This document shows positions 8,187 through 14,946 of a stretch of DNA of 64,000 bases, one piece after another; the first letter of the stretch is position 1; each line of letters begins with the position of its first letter. Origin of the DNA: Limnobacter alexandrii (lineage in GTDB: Bacteria > Pseudomonadota > Gammaproteobacteria > Burkholderiales > Burkholderiaceae_B); contig NZ_SWKN01000010.1 of assembly GCF_005871185.1 (NCBI RefSeq), positions 124,001 to 188,000 of the forward strand, in the 5' to 3' direction. Made by a program: the position numbers and the translations under genes. Below the pieces are notes generated by a model. It was not told the origin of the DNA, did no database searches, and saw nothing but the letters and a program-made list of their open reading frames with translations.

Positions 8187-8771
8187 ATGGAAAATGGATC
8201 GGATTGGGCAACGGTAGTTCAAGCCGCAGCGAGTGTAATTGCACTGGCTTTGGCTGTGTTCATGCCTAGAATTCAAAAAGCTGCGGATCGGCGTGAAAAC
8301 GGCCTTGCCATAGTGCGAATTTTTAAACTCTCTATTAGGGAAATTCATACTCACGTGATCGCTATGGGCGATGTTTTGTCGCGTCGTCAAGCTTTCAGAA
8401 TGGCCTATGGAGTAAATCAACAAACTGAGTCGGCGGAAATAATATTGAAGGAGGTTGAGCATGTAGTCGAATCTCAGATTAGACTCTTGAGCTCCGTAGG
8501 AGCGACAGACTTGCCAGTGCCTGGTATGGCCGTGATGGGGACAGCTCTTCAAAGAAGTTTCATCATGCTTAAGAGCGCCGTTGGGCAAGCTATCGAAGAA
8601 GAGCAGGGTTATGAATTTGTATTTAAGATCTACCTGCAACAGCGTAAGATGTTTCACGATGTGATCGTGGAATGCGACCGAGCTTTGGATAAAATCGAAA
8701 AAGACCTGAGACCAAATCCGATGCTTGCGAGAGTCAATCAATTTTTTTCTCGAATTGGCTCTCTTAACTAG
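8187..8771 (+). CDS. Unrecognised protein with an N-terminal membrane helix, against the operon
   Basis: 194 residues with no recognised family. One hydrophobic helix (about residues 8-24, TVVQAAASVIALALAVFM) is followed by a long helical cytoplasmic part with heptad-like spacing (residues 40-185). A good ribosome site (AAAGGAAATC-ATG) supports the start. The gene is transcribed opposite to the surrounding leftward early operon, between the methyltransferase and DUF4224/int. Independent opposite-strand genes in such a place are typical morons expressed in the lysogen; that is inference. Confidence 0.65.
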   Translation: MENGSDWATVVQAAASVIALALAVFMPRIQKAADRRENGLAIVRIFKLSIREIHTHVIAMGDVLSRRQAFRMAYGVNQQTESAEIILKEVEHVVESQIRLLSSVGATDLPVPGMAVMGTALQRSFIMLKSAVGQAIEEEQGYEFVFKIYLQQRKMFHDVIVECDRALDKIEKDLRPNPMLARVNQFFSRIGSLN

Positions 8772-8791
8772 CGCTGATTTTAATGAAAAGT

Positions 8792-10633
8792 TCACGCTGC
8801 AATCTCCTTTCTCATTTCCACATAGTTGGCCCGCACTAACGCCTCGGCCAGTGGTGGGCAAACGCTGTTGCCGCATCGGGCGACCTGAGCGGTTTTGGTG
8901 AATATCTTTCCTTTGCCATCGTGCTCAATCACGTAATCCAAAGGAAAACCTTGTGCTGTAAACAGTTCGCGAGGGGTCAGCATGCGCAAGCCGATGTCGA
9001 CGATGGCGTACAGTTCACCGCGCACTGTTACAAGGGCAAATCGATCCTTTGTTGTGATGGTGTGTAAGGGTTGGCAAAGCTCGGGGTCTTGGTCGGTGCC
9101 GTAGTATTTGATCAAAAACGCTCGCACCTCGGCATGGTGGGTGCCTTGGGCGCTGATCGTGTGGAGAGGTTCATCGGCCCCGCTGCCCACGTTGTCGCCA
9201 CGCAGCTTCACCATATGGCTGGTGACAAGGCCAGCGGTCGCGCCGCTTGCAGTCACTGTGTTCAATGGTTTGCCAACGCCACGAACCCCATGACTAAATC
9301 GTTTTCCGCCTTTTTTACCTTCGCCGTGGCCAAGGTGAACTAAATTGACTGCCACAACGCCTTGCGTGATCGCCGTACCTGGTCGGGCCTGCTCGCCACC
9401 TGCCGTAATGGTGTGCATTGGGCTATAGCATTCAAACCCTACGCTGCCGGTGTTGAACTTGGTCATGAATGCGGTGATAAGACTGTGATGGTCTACGCCG
9501 GTAACCGTGCCCAAAGGGTCATTCAAATCGCTACCAACTACGCCTGTGTAGTGCTTGGCTATAAACGCACCGACCAGCGCATGCTTGCCTCCACTGGCCA
9601 CTATTGTGCCCAATGGTTTATCCAAACCCGGTACGCGGGGCGACTGGCCTTCTCTCTCGCCATATCCAACCTGAATTAATGTCGGGGCTGCTACGGCAAA
9701 GCCGGGCGATGATGTAACCGTGCGTAGTGGTTCATTGAGAGTCCAAGCGTTTTTTCCCCGACCGGTAGTTTTCGAATTGGCAGTGTTCACAATGAACGGT
9801 TCGGTGCTGTTCACCACGTACCGCATAATTCCTTTCGCAATACGCCTGCATGTGGCATCGGCCAGTGGCTTCTTTCGTTCAAAGATTGAAGGGCAGGGCA
9901 CTGACCAATCAATGCACTCAGCCGCTGTGCGCCATGGTTCCAGTTTGCCTGCCTTCACTTCGGGGCTTGCGGCGTCACCATGGGTGGGCTGTGGCCACAC
10001 AATTGGCATGCCATCGCATCGGGCAATCAGAAACAGGCGTTTGCGAATGGTGGGTGTGCCGTAGTCGCATGCACGCAGTTCTTTCCATTCCGCCTGGTAG
10101 CCGTAGCTTTTGAGCATCTTTACAAAGTTTTTGAAGGTGCGGCCTTTGCGCTTTGGGCATGGGTAGAAGTCACCTTCGGGGCTGGGTGACAGTGGCCCCC
10201 AGTCTTGGAATTCCTCAACGTTCTCCAGCATGACAATCCGAGGTTTTACCGTGGCCACCCAGCGCCGAACCACCCAAGCCAGCCCACGGATGTTCTTTTC
10301 AACAGGCTTACCACCACGTGCTTTGCTGTGGTGTTTGCAGTCTGGCGAAAACCACGCAAGCCCAACTGGTCGCCCCTGACAAACTTCAAGCGGGTCTACA
10401 TCCCACACCGATTCACAGAAGTGTCTGGTGTGAGGGTGGTTCACCTCGTGCATGCGCACCGCATCGATGTCATGGTTGATCGCAATATCCACCTGCCGAC
10501 CAGTAGCCATTTCAATGCCCATGCTGGCACCGCCACCACCTGCAAAGTTGTCGATGATTAGTTCATCGAAATTGAATGGGACTTGCGGGTTGCTGCGATA
10601 CAAAGTGTGCTTTTGCAGTGAAATACTACGCAT
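8792..10633 (-). CDS. DNA (cytosine-5) methyltransferase with a repeat-built recognition region
   Basis: Transfers a methyl group from SAM to C5 of cytosine in DNA. It has 613 residues, longer than most stand-alone C5 enzymes. Motif I is FAGGGGASMG (30-39), the catalytic motif is SPDCKHHS with C99, motif VI is LENVEEF (136-142), motif VIII is IRKRLFLIA (196-204), and the C-terminal motifs are LTPRELFTAQGFP and CGNSVCPP. Between motifs VIII and IX, residues 300-530 hold seven copies of a PL-x-T-V/I-T unit at about 302, 340, 373, 405, 456, 489 and 522, in place of a compact target-recognition domain. It belongs to the leftward early operon. It probably protects phage DNA from host restriction; no cognate endonuclease is seen. 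Confidence 0.93.
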   Translation of the reverse strand: MRSISLQKHTLYRSNPQVPFNFDELIIDNFAGGGGASMGIEMATGRQVDIAINHDIDAVRMHEVNHPHTRHFCESVWDVDPLEVCQGRPVGLAWFSPDCKHHSKARGGKPVEKNIRGLAWVVRRWVATVKPRIVMLENVEEFQDWGPLSPSPEGDFYPCPKRKGRTFKNFVKMLKSYGYQAEWKELRACDYGTPTIRKRLFLIARCDGMPIVWPQPTHGDAASPEVKAGKLEPWRTAAECIDWSVPCPSIFERKKPLADATCRRIAKGIMRYVVNSTEPFIVNTANSKTTGRGKNAWTLNEPLRTVTSSPGFAVAAPTLIQVGYGEREGQSPRVPGLDKPLGTIVASGGKHALVGAFIAKHYTGVVGSDLNDPLGTVTGVDHHSLITAFMTKFNTGSVGFECYSPMHTITAGGEQARPGTAITQGVVAVNLVHLGHGEGKKGGKRFSHGVRGVGKPLNTVTASGATAGLVTSHMVKLRGDNVGSGADEPLHTISAQGTHHAEVRAFLIKYYGTDQDPELCQPLHTITTKDRFALVTVRGELYAIVDIGLRMLTPRELFTAQGFPLDYVIEHDGKGKIFTKTAQVARCGNSVCPPLAEALVRANYVEMRKEIAA

Positions 10634-10715
10634 AAAACCTCACGCGCTGGTTGACGCCCAAAAACAGTCCCGTCATGATTAAATCTCGTGTTTTCAGAAT
10701 TGAAAGGGTGTTTTG

Positions 10716-10886
10716 ATGGCCGATGATCCAAAAAAGAAGAAGCAGGATTCCAAGCTGGTTTCCAAGCAAAAACATGAAATTGACTACGTTGCTAAAAAGC
10801 TCAAAGTCAGTGTTGACGCTGTAAAAAAGGCCCAAAAGGAAGCCGGCCCCTCCAGAAAGGCAGTGGAGAAAAAGCTGAAAAAGTAG
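10716..10886 (+). CDS. DUF3606-family small protein (56 aa)
   Basis: The ATG at 10716 opens a 56-residue frame, MADDPKKKKQDSKLVSKQ..., ending at the TAG at 10884. Residues 20-54 (HEIDYVAKKLKVSVDAV... and GPSRKAVEKKL) fit DUF3606, a small helical family of unknown function in proteobacteria. AAGGG seven bases upstream is a good ribosome site. It runs against the leftward operon in the gap between the methyltransferase and the 86-residue gene. The protein is extremely lysine-rich (about one residue in three), which would suit nucleic-acid contact. The overlapping reverse-strand frame 10626-10904 is its shadow. Confidence 0.7.
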   Translation: MADDPKKKKQDSKLVSKQKHEIDYVAKKLKVSVDAVKKAQKEAGPSRKAVEKKLKK

Positions 10887-10904
10887 CTTCACAATTGAGC
10901 TCAT

Positions 10905-11165
10905 TCAAATCGCCTGGTGTTTCGCAAATTGCCTTGCGTCTTCAAGCAGCGACTTCACACGCTGCTTGCGTTCGTCACTCAGTACCTCGGTGATTGCATC
11001 CAGCACACGAGCTTTTACAAGCAGTTCCATAAGAACTTGATCGCGGTGTTCGCAGCAGGCAGCCCATGCTTCAGTGGCTGTTTCCGCAAAGCCAGATTTG
11101 GGTAGAGCACCACTGCGTTTAATAAAGTCATCCAATGCAGCTTGGTCTTTCCGGTCCAGCATCAT
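10905..11165 (-). CDS. Hypothetical early phage protein (86 aa)
   Basis: Not recognised. A helical soluble protein (MMLDRKDQAALDDFIKRSG...) with two adjacent cysteines (about 36-37, AACCEH) and no membrane segment. Its ATG overlaps the stop of the upstream FtsK-gamma-like gene (ATGA), which fixes the start and shows translational coupling within the leftward operon. Confidence 0.7.
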   Translation of the reverse strand: MMLDRKDQAALDDFIKRSGALPKSGFAETATEAWAACCEHRDQVLMELLVKARVLDAITEVLSDERKQRVKSLLEDARQFAKHQAI

Positions 11166-11866
11166 GTCGCCTCCGCACCCACCAGTTGCCTAAACCCGCG
11201 CTCATCAGGCGCGGTCACCACGCCATTCATCTGCATGAAATCGAGCAGTGTTTTGGCCTTTTCTGAACCAATGCCCAGCTGCTTTTGCAGGAAGTTCACT
11301 GAGGGCCGTTCTTCAGCGATAACCGCAGCAACAGCTTGGTCGTAAAGCTCGGTCAGTTCCTCGGGCATGGCTTCGTCTTCAAGGTCTGTGTCAGGCAAGC
11401 CACTGGCACCTTCAGCACCATCCGCACAATCGGCTGCCCCTTCCATTCCTTCACCGTCCGAGTTCGGTTTGTATTCATGGCCAAGGTCAAGCCCACGCTG
11501 ATCGTCTTGGCCTTTAATGTCGAAGATGCCTTTCAGTTCTTCACCAGCATTGGCAACCACCAAAGCCACAGCTTCGCCCTGGCATTCAAAAAGGCGAGAA
11601 AGGCCGGGGCAGTTTTTGCCGATCACTACGCCTGCGCGAACACCGCTCTTGATTGTGATTTGCTCTAAGGTGCCGATCACATGCACGCGGTCGCGGGCAG
11701 CAATCAGCTCGACAGCCTGTTTCACATGTTCCTGCACGCCTGCGCGGATTGCATCGAGCGTGTCATCCTGTTGGTGCTTGCTCATTTGTGCCCAAGGCTT
11801 TTTCAGATCTTGTGCATGTTGAATAAACAGCTTCATCAGGGATGTGCCCACCGTGTCGATGGTCAT
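11162..11866 (-). CDS. Phage protein with C-terminal FtsK-gamma-like winged helix
   Basis: 234 residues from the ATG at 11866; a TTG at 11890 with GAGG upstream would add eight. Residues 1-120 form a compact helical/beta domain of unknown role, and about 120-172 is an acidic, low-complexity linker. Residues 173-234 (ELYDQAVAAVIAEERPS..., LGIGSEKAKTLLDFMQMNGVV) match the winged-helix gamma domain of FtsK, which in the host translocase reads KOPS sequences and contacts XerD. There is no motor domain. Related small proteins in betaproteobacterial phages are often labelled FtsK-like. It may bind KOPS-like DNA or interfere with chromosome segregation, but only the domain match is visible. Confidence 0.75.
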   Translation of the reverse strand: MTIDTVGTSLMKLFIQHAQDLKKPWAQMSKHQQDDTLDAIRAGVQEHVKQAVELIAARDRVHVIGTLEQITIKSGVRAGVVIGKNCPGLSRLFECQGEAVALVVANAGEELKGIFDIKGQDDQRGLDLGHEYKPNSDGEGMEGAADCADGAEGASGLPDTDLEDEAMPEELTELYDQAVAAVIAEERPSVNFLQKQLGIGSEKAKTLLDFMQMNGVVTAPDERGFRQLVGAEAT

Positions 11867-11914
11867 TTCTTTCAATTCTTGCTTTTCCAATTTGGGCCTC
11901 GCGTACAGTGGGTT

Positions 11915-12436
11915 TTAAATGTGAGCTTCGTCGGCTCGGGCACCGGCCCGAATGGCTTGCTCTGGTTTCAGGCGTTTAAACTCAAGGTCAATCAGCTCGG
12001 TGTTCACCAGCGACTTCACCTGGTACACATCCATGTTTCGGTAGGCCGTGCGGCACTGGTCGATCAGGCTGCGGCACAGGTCCACATGCGCTTCGTTCAC
12101 TGGCATGCCAGCGTCCAGCTTGTTACACAGCTTCAACACAGGGGTCAGGTCAATCTCAAGTTGGTAGTGCGCGGTAATCCGCTCAAACGCTGAAACAAAA
12201 CCGCGCACAGCTGGCGTGGCTTCGTACAGGTCGCCTTCCATGTCGCTGAACACGGGTGCACCAGCTTTGGTGCAATACACAAAGCCTGTAATCAACTGGC
12301 GAAGAAACCTGTCGATGGGTGCAAACACCTGTTCAACTTCGTGCAGCATGGGGCGGTTGATCTTGGCCCAGTTGCGCCGTGGCTTCATTTCCATGCGCTT
12401 GGCGCGTGCGGCTTCACGCCTCATTTGTCTGTTCAT
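11915..12436 (-). CDS. Hypothetical early phage protein (173 aa)
   Basis: Not recognised. The N-terminus is very basic (MNRQMRREAARAKRMEMKPRRNW), followed by a helical domain (about 30-150). There is no membrane helix or zinc motif. The start overlaps the end of the upstream membrane-protein gene by 23 bases, as expected in the packed leftward operon. Similar basic-start proteins are frequent in phiE125-like early regions, without known function. Confidence 0.7.
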   Translation of the reverse strand: MNRQMRREAARAKRMEMKPRRNWAKINRPMLHEVEQVFAPIDRFLRQLITGFVYCTKAGAPVFSDMEGDLYEATPAVRGFVSAFERITAHYQLEIDLTPVLKLCNKLDAGMPVNEAHVDLCRSLIDQCRTAYRNMDVYQVKSLVNTELIDLEFKRLKPEQAIRAGARADEAHI

Positions 12437-12710
12437 TGAATGCTCCCAATTTGCGCTTGCGGGCCCAGCCTGCGTAGCGCTTGAAAAGAATCATGCTGGT
12501 CCAAATTCCAAATGGCCCGCCCAGCAAATAGGCCGCAATTTCAAGGCCCGATGCATCGGGCGCAAGCTTGAACAACACCAGGTTGCTGGCACCAATCACC
12601 AGCGAATTTGCAAAGGCCATGAAGGGGTGCCCGTTGTTAACGAACTGGCTTTGCAGGCCCAAGGCCAACACCAGTACGAAGGTTGAAACGAAAAGCAATG
12701 CGGCATTCAT
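12414..12710 (-). CDS. Small phage membrane protein (98 aa)
   Basis: Hydrophobic segments at about 3-21, 31-52 and 58-78 and a basic C-terminus (KRYAGWARKRKLG) suggest an inner-membrane protein with two or three helices. The family is not recognised. Its ATG shares one base with the stop of the upstream gene (TGATG). Confidence 0.7.
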   Translation of the reverse strand: MNAALLFVSTFVLVLALGLQSQFVNNGHPFMAFANSLVIGASNLVLFKLAPDASGLEIAAYLLGGPFGIWTSMILFKRYAGWARKRKLGAFNEQTNEA

Positions 12711-12991
12711 CAGGCGGCTCGCAACTCTGCACTAGAACATTCGATTCGATCCCGCAATTCCCGAATCTCATTCAAGCGGCGGTCCACCAAATTCAATGCA
12801 TCATCAATGTTGAAACCGGCCACGCCACTTGCCGCACGTTTGCACAGCGCCATTCGGTAGCGGTTCAGCAGCGTCTCGATGGTGTTCACATCAACATTGC
12901 CCTCGACAATTGCGTGCGAGCCCAAGCCGTTGATGAAATTCGTTTCGTCGCGCTGGCTCCAGGCCGATTCGCTTTTCTTTTCAGATCCCAT
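12710..12991 (-). CDS. Hypothetical early phage protein (93 aa)
   Basis: Not recognised. Charged and helical (MGSEKKSESAWSQRDETNFINGLGSHA...), with a C-terminal helix rich in Asn, Glu and Arg (LNEIRELRDRIECSSAEL). The start overlaps the upstream gene by 11 bases. Confidence 0.65.
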   Translation of the reverse strand: MGSEKKSESAWSQRDETNFINGLGSHAIVEGNVDVNTIETLLNRYRMALCKRAASGVAGFNIDDALNLVDRRLNEIRELRDRIECSSAELRAA

Positions 12992-13226
12992 GGATTTCCC
13001 CTTTGCGGTGTAGTGGTTTCACGTTGCTTGGCACCGGGCCAATGTATTTGTCGTTCGCATGCGCGCGCTCAAAGTTGATCAACAGCAGCTTCACAGGCAT
13101 GTCGATCACTTTCACGCCCGCCTTCAATTCGCTTTGCGGTTTCCATCCGAACTTGCGCCAAGTGGCTTGCACATCGGTGTGCTGTGGGTTTGTGTATCCG
13201 CTGACTGTGATTGAAGGGGTTCGCAT
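12981..13226 (-). CDS. Hypothetical early phage protein (81 aa)
   Basis: Not recognised. A small protein beginning MRTPSITVSGYTNPQHTDVQATWRKFG. GAGGAG lies six bases before its ATG, a strong ribosome site. Its first 103 bases overlap the end of the upstream membrane-protein gene in another frame. That is unusual, but both frames have good start signals. Confidence 0.6.
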   Translation of the reverse strand: MRTPSITVSGYTNPQHTDVQATWRKFGWKPQSELKAGVKVIDMPVKLLLINFERAHANDKYIGPVPSNVKPLHRKGEIHGI

Positions 13227-13435
13227 GGTTTCTCCTCATCAAGATTCGATTTCACAAACACAGCAAACCCACCCCACACCAGCATCACAATGGCCAGTGC
13301 AAAACTAAGTTCGCGGTCAAGGCTGCGCAGGTTTTGTTCGCGCTCAAGGCGGCCAGGGCAGGTGTCGCTTTGATTACAGTTTTGGTTGCAGGGTGGGCAC
13401 TTTGGGTGGGGCAATGGCTTTTTGGGCTTGATCAT
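13124..13435 (-). CDS. Cysteine-rich small phage membrane protein (103 aa)
   Basis: The N-terminus carries CPPCNQNCNQSDTCP (about residues 14-28), a possible metal or disulfide cluster. A single helix (about 44-65, LSFALAIVMLVWGGFAVFV) and a polar tail follow. The ATG overlaps the stop of the upstream gene (ATGA), supporting that the frame is used. The tail overlaps the following gene by 103 bases. Confidence 0.6.
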   Translation of the reverse strand: MIKPKKPLPHPKCPPCNQNCNQSDTCPGRLEREQNLRSLDRELSFALAIVMLVWGGFAVFVKSNLDEEKPCEPLQSQSADTQTHSTPMCKPLGASSDGNRKAN

Positions 13436-13650
13436 GACTCACCCGCTATCGGTTTGACCTTATTGCGCTGGTGCTCAAGACTTACCATCGCTGCTAGTGC
13501 GGCAACAAATTCAAGTCGATGTTCATCTGTGAGTGCTTGGTAGTACCGTAATAAATATTCTGGCCCATGCCCAAAATTGAGGGCTTGGCGAATGGTCTTA
13601 TCTTGGGCTACGATCAAACGCCCTGTGTCAACACGAGAGACTTCAAACAT
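13432..13650 (-). CDS. Hypothetical early phage protein (72 aa)
   Basis: Not recognised. A short helical protein (MFEVSRVDTGRLIVAQDKTIRQALNFG...). The ATG at 13650 has AAGGTGG in front; a GTG at 13659 is an alternative. Its start codon and that of the divergent DUF4145 gene (13649) share the palindrome CATG, so the two 5' ends overlap and neither gene has a private leader on this side. Confidence 0.6.
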   Translation of the reverse strand: MFEVSRVDTGRLIVAQDKTIRQALNFGHGPEYLLRYYQALTDEHRLEFVAALAAMVSLEHQRNKVKPIAGES

Positions 13651-14281
13651 GGCCGCCACCTTTCAACATGACTGCCCGCATTGCAAAACCCGTAGCTGCC
13701 TTTTCATGGCAACTGCTTGTTCTAAGAATGAAAGGTTCACAGATAAAATTCACGTTGATGCGATCTTTAGATGTGCCAACTGTGGTGGTCAGATTTTTGT
13801 TTCTTACTCCACTACACACGCTAACTACGAGAATGTGCATTTCATTCCGGGCGCGATTTATCTTGATCCTCTGGTGAAAATTAGGGGGGTTTTGCCACAA
13901 GTGAATCCGGTTGATGTTCCTGAGCACATCCCTGATCGAGTGGCTGAACTTTTCAAAGAAGCTGAAGACAATCGCGCTGATAAAAGACTCGAGTCTGCAT
14001 CGGCCAGTTACCGTAAGGCCCTTGAGTTGGCTCTCAAGGTGCACACTCCTGACGTAGAGGCTTTCAAGCTTGAAAAGAGAATCGATAAGCTTTTTTCGCA
14101 AGGCAAAATTACTGAGTCTTTGAAAGACTGGGCCCACGATGTTCGTTTGATTGGCAACGATGGTTTGCATGACCTTGAAAAGCCCGAGGTTCATGAAGTC
14201 GAGCAAATGGCGCTGCTGACCAAGTACCTCTTGATTTATCTCTACACGCTTCCTGAAAAGGTTCGGATTTCCAGACAATAG
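13649..14281 (+). CDS. Zinc-ribbon plus DUF4145 protein, against the operon
   Basis: 211 residues. A two-CxxC zinc ribbon (C9/C12 and C42/C45) is followed by a beta segment. The C-terminal helical domain matches DUF4145: ASYRKALELALKV (about 130), RIDKLFSQGKIT and LKDWAHDVRLIGNDGLHDL (about 170-190). DUF4145 is widespread in mobile elements and is often fused to or encoded beside restriction and other defence enzymes; its own biochemical role is unknown. The gene is transcribed against the leftward early operon, so it is probably expressed independently, a moron-type cargo gene. The longer frame from 13577 has no good start signal. Confidence 0.8.
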   Translation: MAATFQHDCPHCKTRSCLFMATACSKNERFTDKIHVDAIFRCANCGGQIFVSYSTTHANYENVHFIPGAIYLDPLVKIRGVLPQVNPVDVPEHIPDRVAELFKEAEDNRADKRLESASASYRKALELALKVHTPDVEAFKLEKRIDKLFSQGKITESLKDWAHDVRLIGNDGLHDLEKPEVHEVEQMALLTKYLLIYLYTLPEKVRISRQ

Positions 14282-14292
14282 GGCAGCATCAT

Positions 14293-14418
14293 TCATTTGC
14301 TCAGTCTCACTGTCTGCACTTTCCCCTCTACCTGGGCATTCTCTTGCCCAGCCCAGTAGCCAATGGCAAAGCCCATTACCAAAACGTAAAAAATCACGGT
14401 GACTCTCTTGATCTTCAT
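14293..14418 (-). CDS. Single-helix small phage protein (41 aa)
   Basis: The reverse strand from the ATG at 14418 reads MKIKRVTVIFYVLVMGFAIG..., a basic start, one membrane helix (about 6-22) and a polar tail ending VRLSK before TGA. The ATG overlaps the stop of the upstream 14415-14852 gene (ATGA), which supports translation. The function is unknown. Its 3' end lies 11 bases from the convergent DUF4145 gene. Confidence 0.6.
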   Translation of the reverse strand: MKIKRVTVIFYVLVMGFAIGYWAGQENAQVEGKVQTVRLSK

Positions 14419-14852
14419 GCAGCCACCTTCTCGGGGTAGAGGGTGGGCTTCAGTTCTTCAAACTTCGCCAGTACGGCCAAGCGTTCATGCGACCTTGTGT
14501 GCCTTGGCCCAACAATTCCGCTGCGTTCATTGGCTACAGCCCAAGCCGTTTTCTGTTCGTCGCTCATCAAGTTGAGCGTCATTTGAATCAGCTTGTGGCA
14601 GTGCTTCAGGTGCCGGATGGTGTCGCGTAGGTAAATGCGGCGCATGGCTTCCATGCGGTTGATCGCTTCCTGGCGGCGAAATGAATACCCGATGGTTCCG
14701 TCTGCTGGCATTTCGTGCACGCACTGCTCGGCCAAGCGCTGGCGCTGCTGCACTGTGAGCGTACGAATGCCGTTGGTTGCAATGGTGTTGGCTGCCTTCA
14801 GTTCTGCAAAGGCGCAGTCTGAAAGCCAGTTTTTAAGTTGGTTTGAAGGCAT
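14415..14852 (-). CDS. First gene of the leftward early operon, hypothetical (145 aa)
   Basis: Not recognised. A helical, arginine-rich protein (MPSNQLKNWLSDCAFAELKAAN...), without membrane helices. I chose the ATG at 14852 rather than 14894 because the promoter -10 box and an operator occupy 14883-14900, placing transcription start near 14876. The only ribosome-site candidate, GTGAG, lies inside the 3' arm of the inverted repeat at 14857-14880, so its translation may be controlled by that hairpin. By position it corresponds to lambda N, but no sequence similarity is visible. Confidence 0.65.
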   Translation of the reverse strand: MPSNQLKNWLSDCAFAELKAANTIATNGIRTLTVQQRQRLAEQCVHEMPADGTIGYSFRRQEAINRMEAMRRIYLRDTIRHLKHCHKLIQMTLNLMSDEQKTAWAVANERSGIVGPRHTRSHERLAVLAKFEELKPTLYPEKVAA

Positions 14853-14856
14853 CGAT

Positions 14857-14880
14857 GTCTCACATGCGTTGATGTGAGAC
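14857..14880. promoter_or_regulatory. Perfect 9-bp inverted repeat in the PL leader
   Basis: GTCTCACAT-GCGTTG-ATGTGAGAC lies between the PL -10 box and the first start codon (four bases further on). In the transcript it would form a stem holding the likely ribosome site; in DNA it could be an operator at the start point. Either would control the first gene of the leftward operon. Confidence 0.6.
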
Positions 14881-14882
14881 AG

Positions 14883-14924
14883 ATTATTAGGCATGCCTTA
14901 CTTTAAAGTCAATAGGTAAGCCTA
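14883..14924 (-). promoter_or_regulatory. PL promoter with OL1 and OL2 operators
   Basis: Leftward promoter: -35 TTGACT (14912-14907), an 18-base spacer, -10 AATAAT (14888-14883). The operator TAGGCATGCCTT (14888-14899) fills the spacer and reaches the -10, and TAGGTAAGCCTA (14913-14924) abuts the -35. Both match the operators at the cI/cro boundary with the same 25-bp spacing, so CI and Cro should repress this promoter. Confidence 0.8.
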
Positions 14925-14946
14925 ATATTTTAGTTTTGTCAAAAGA

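Noticed and set aside
8121-8876. 251-codon reverse-strand frame over the 8187-8771 gene
   Set aside because: Its composition is unlike a protein, and the sense frame has a good ribosome site and helical pattern.
10626-10904. 92-codon reverse-strand frame with hydrophobic residues
   Set aside because: It is the complement of the lysine-rich DUF3606 gene; runs of Lys codons read as Leu/Phe on the other strand.
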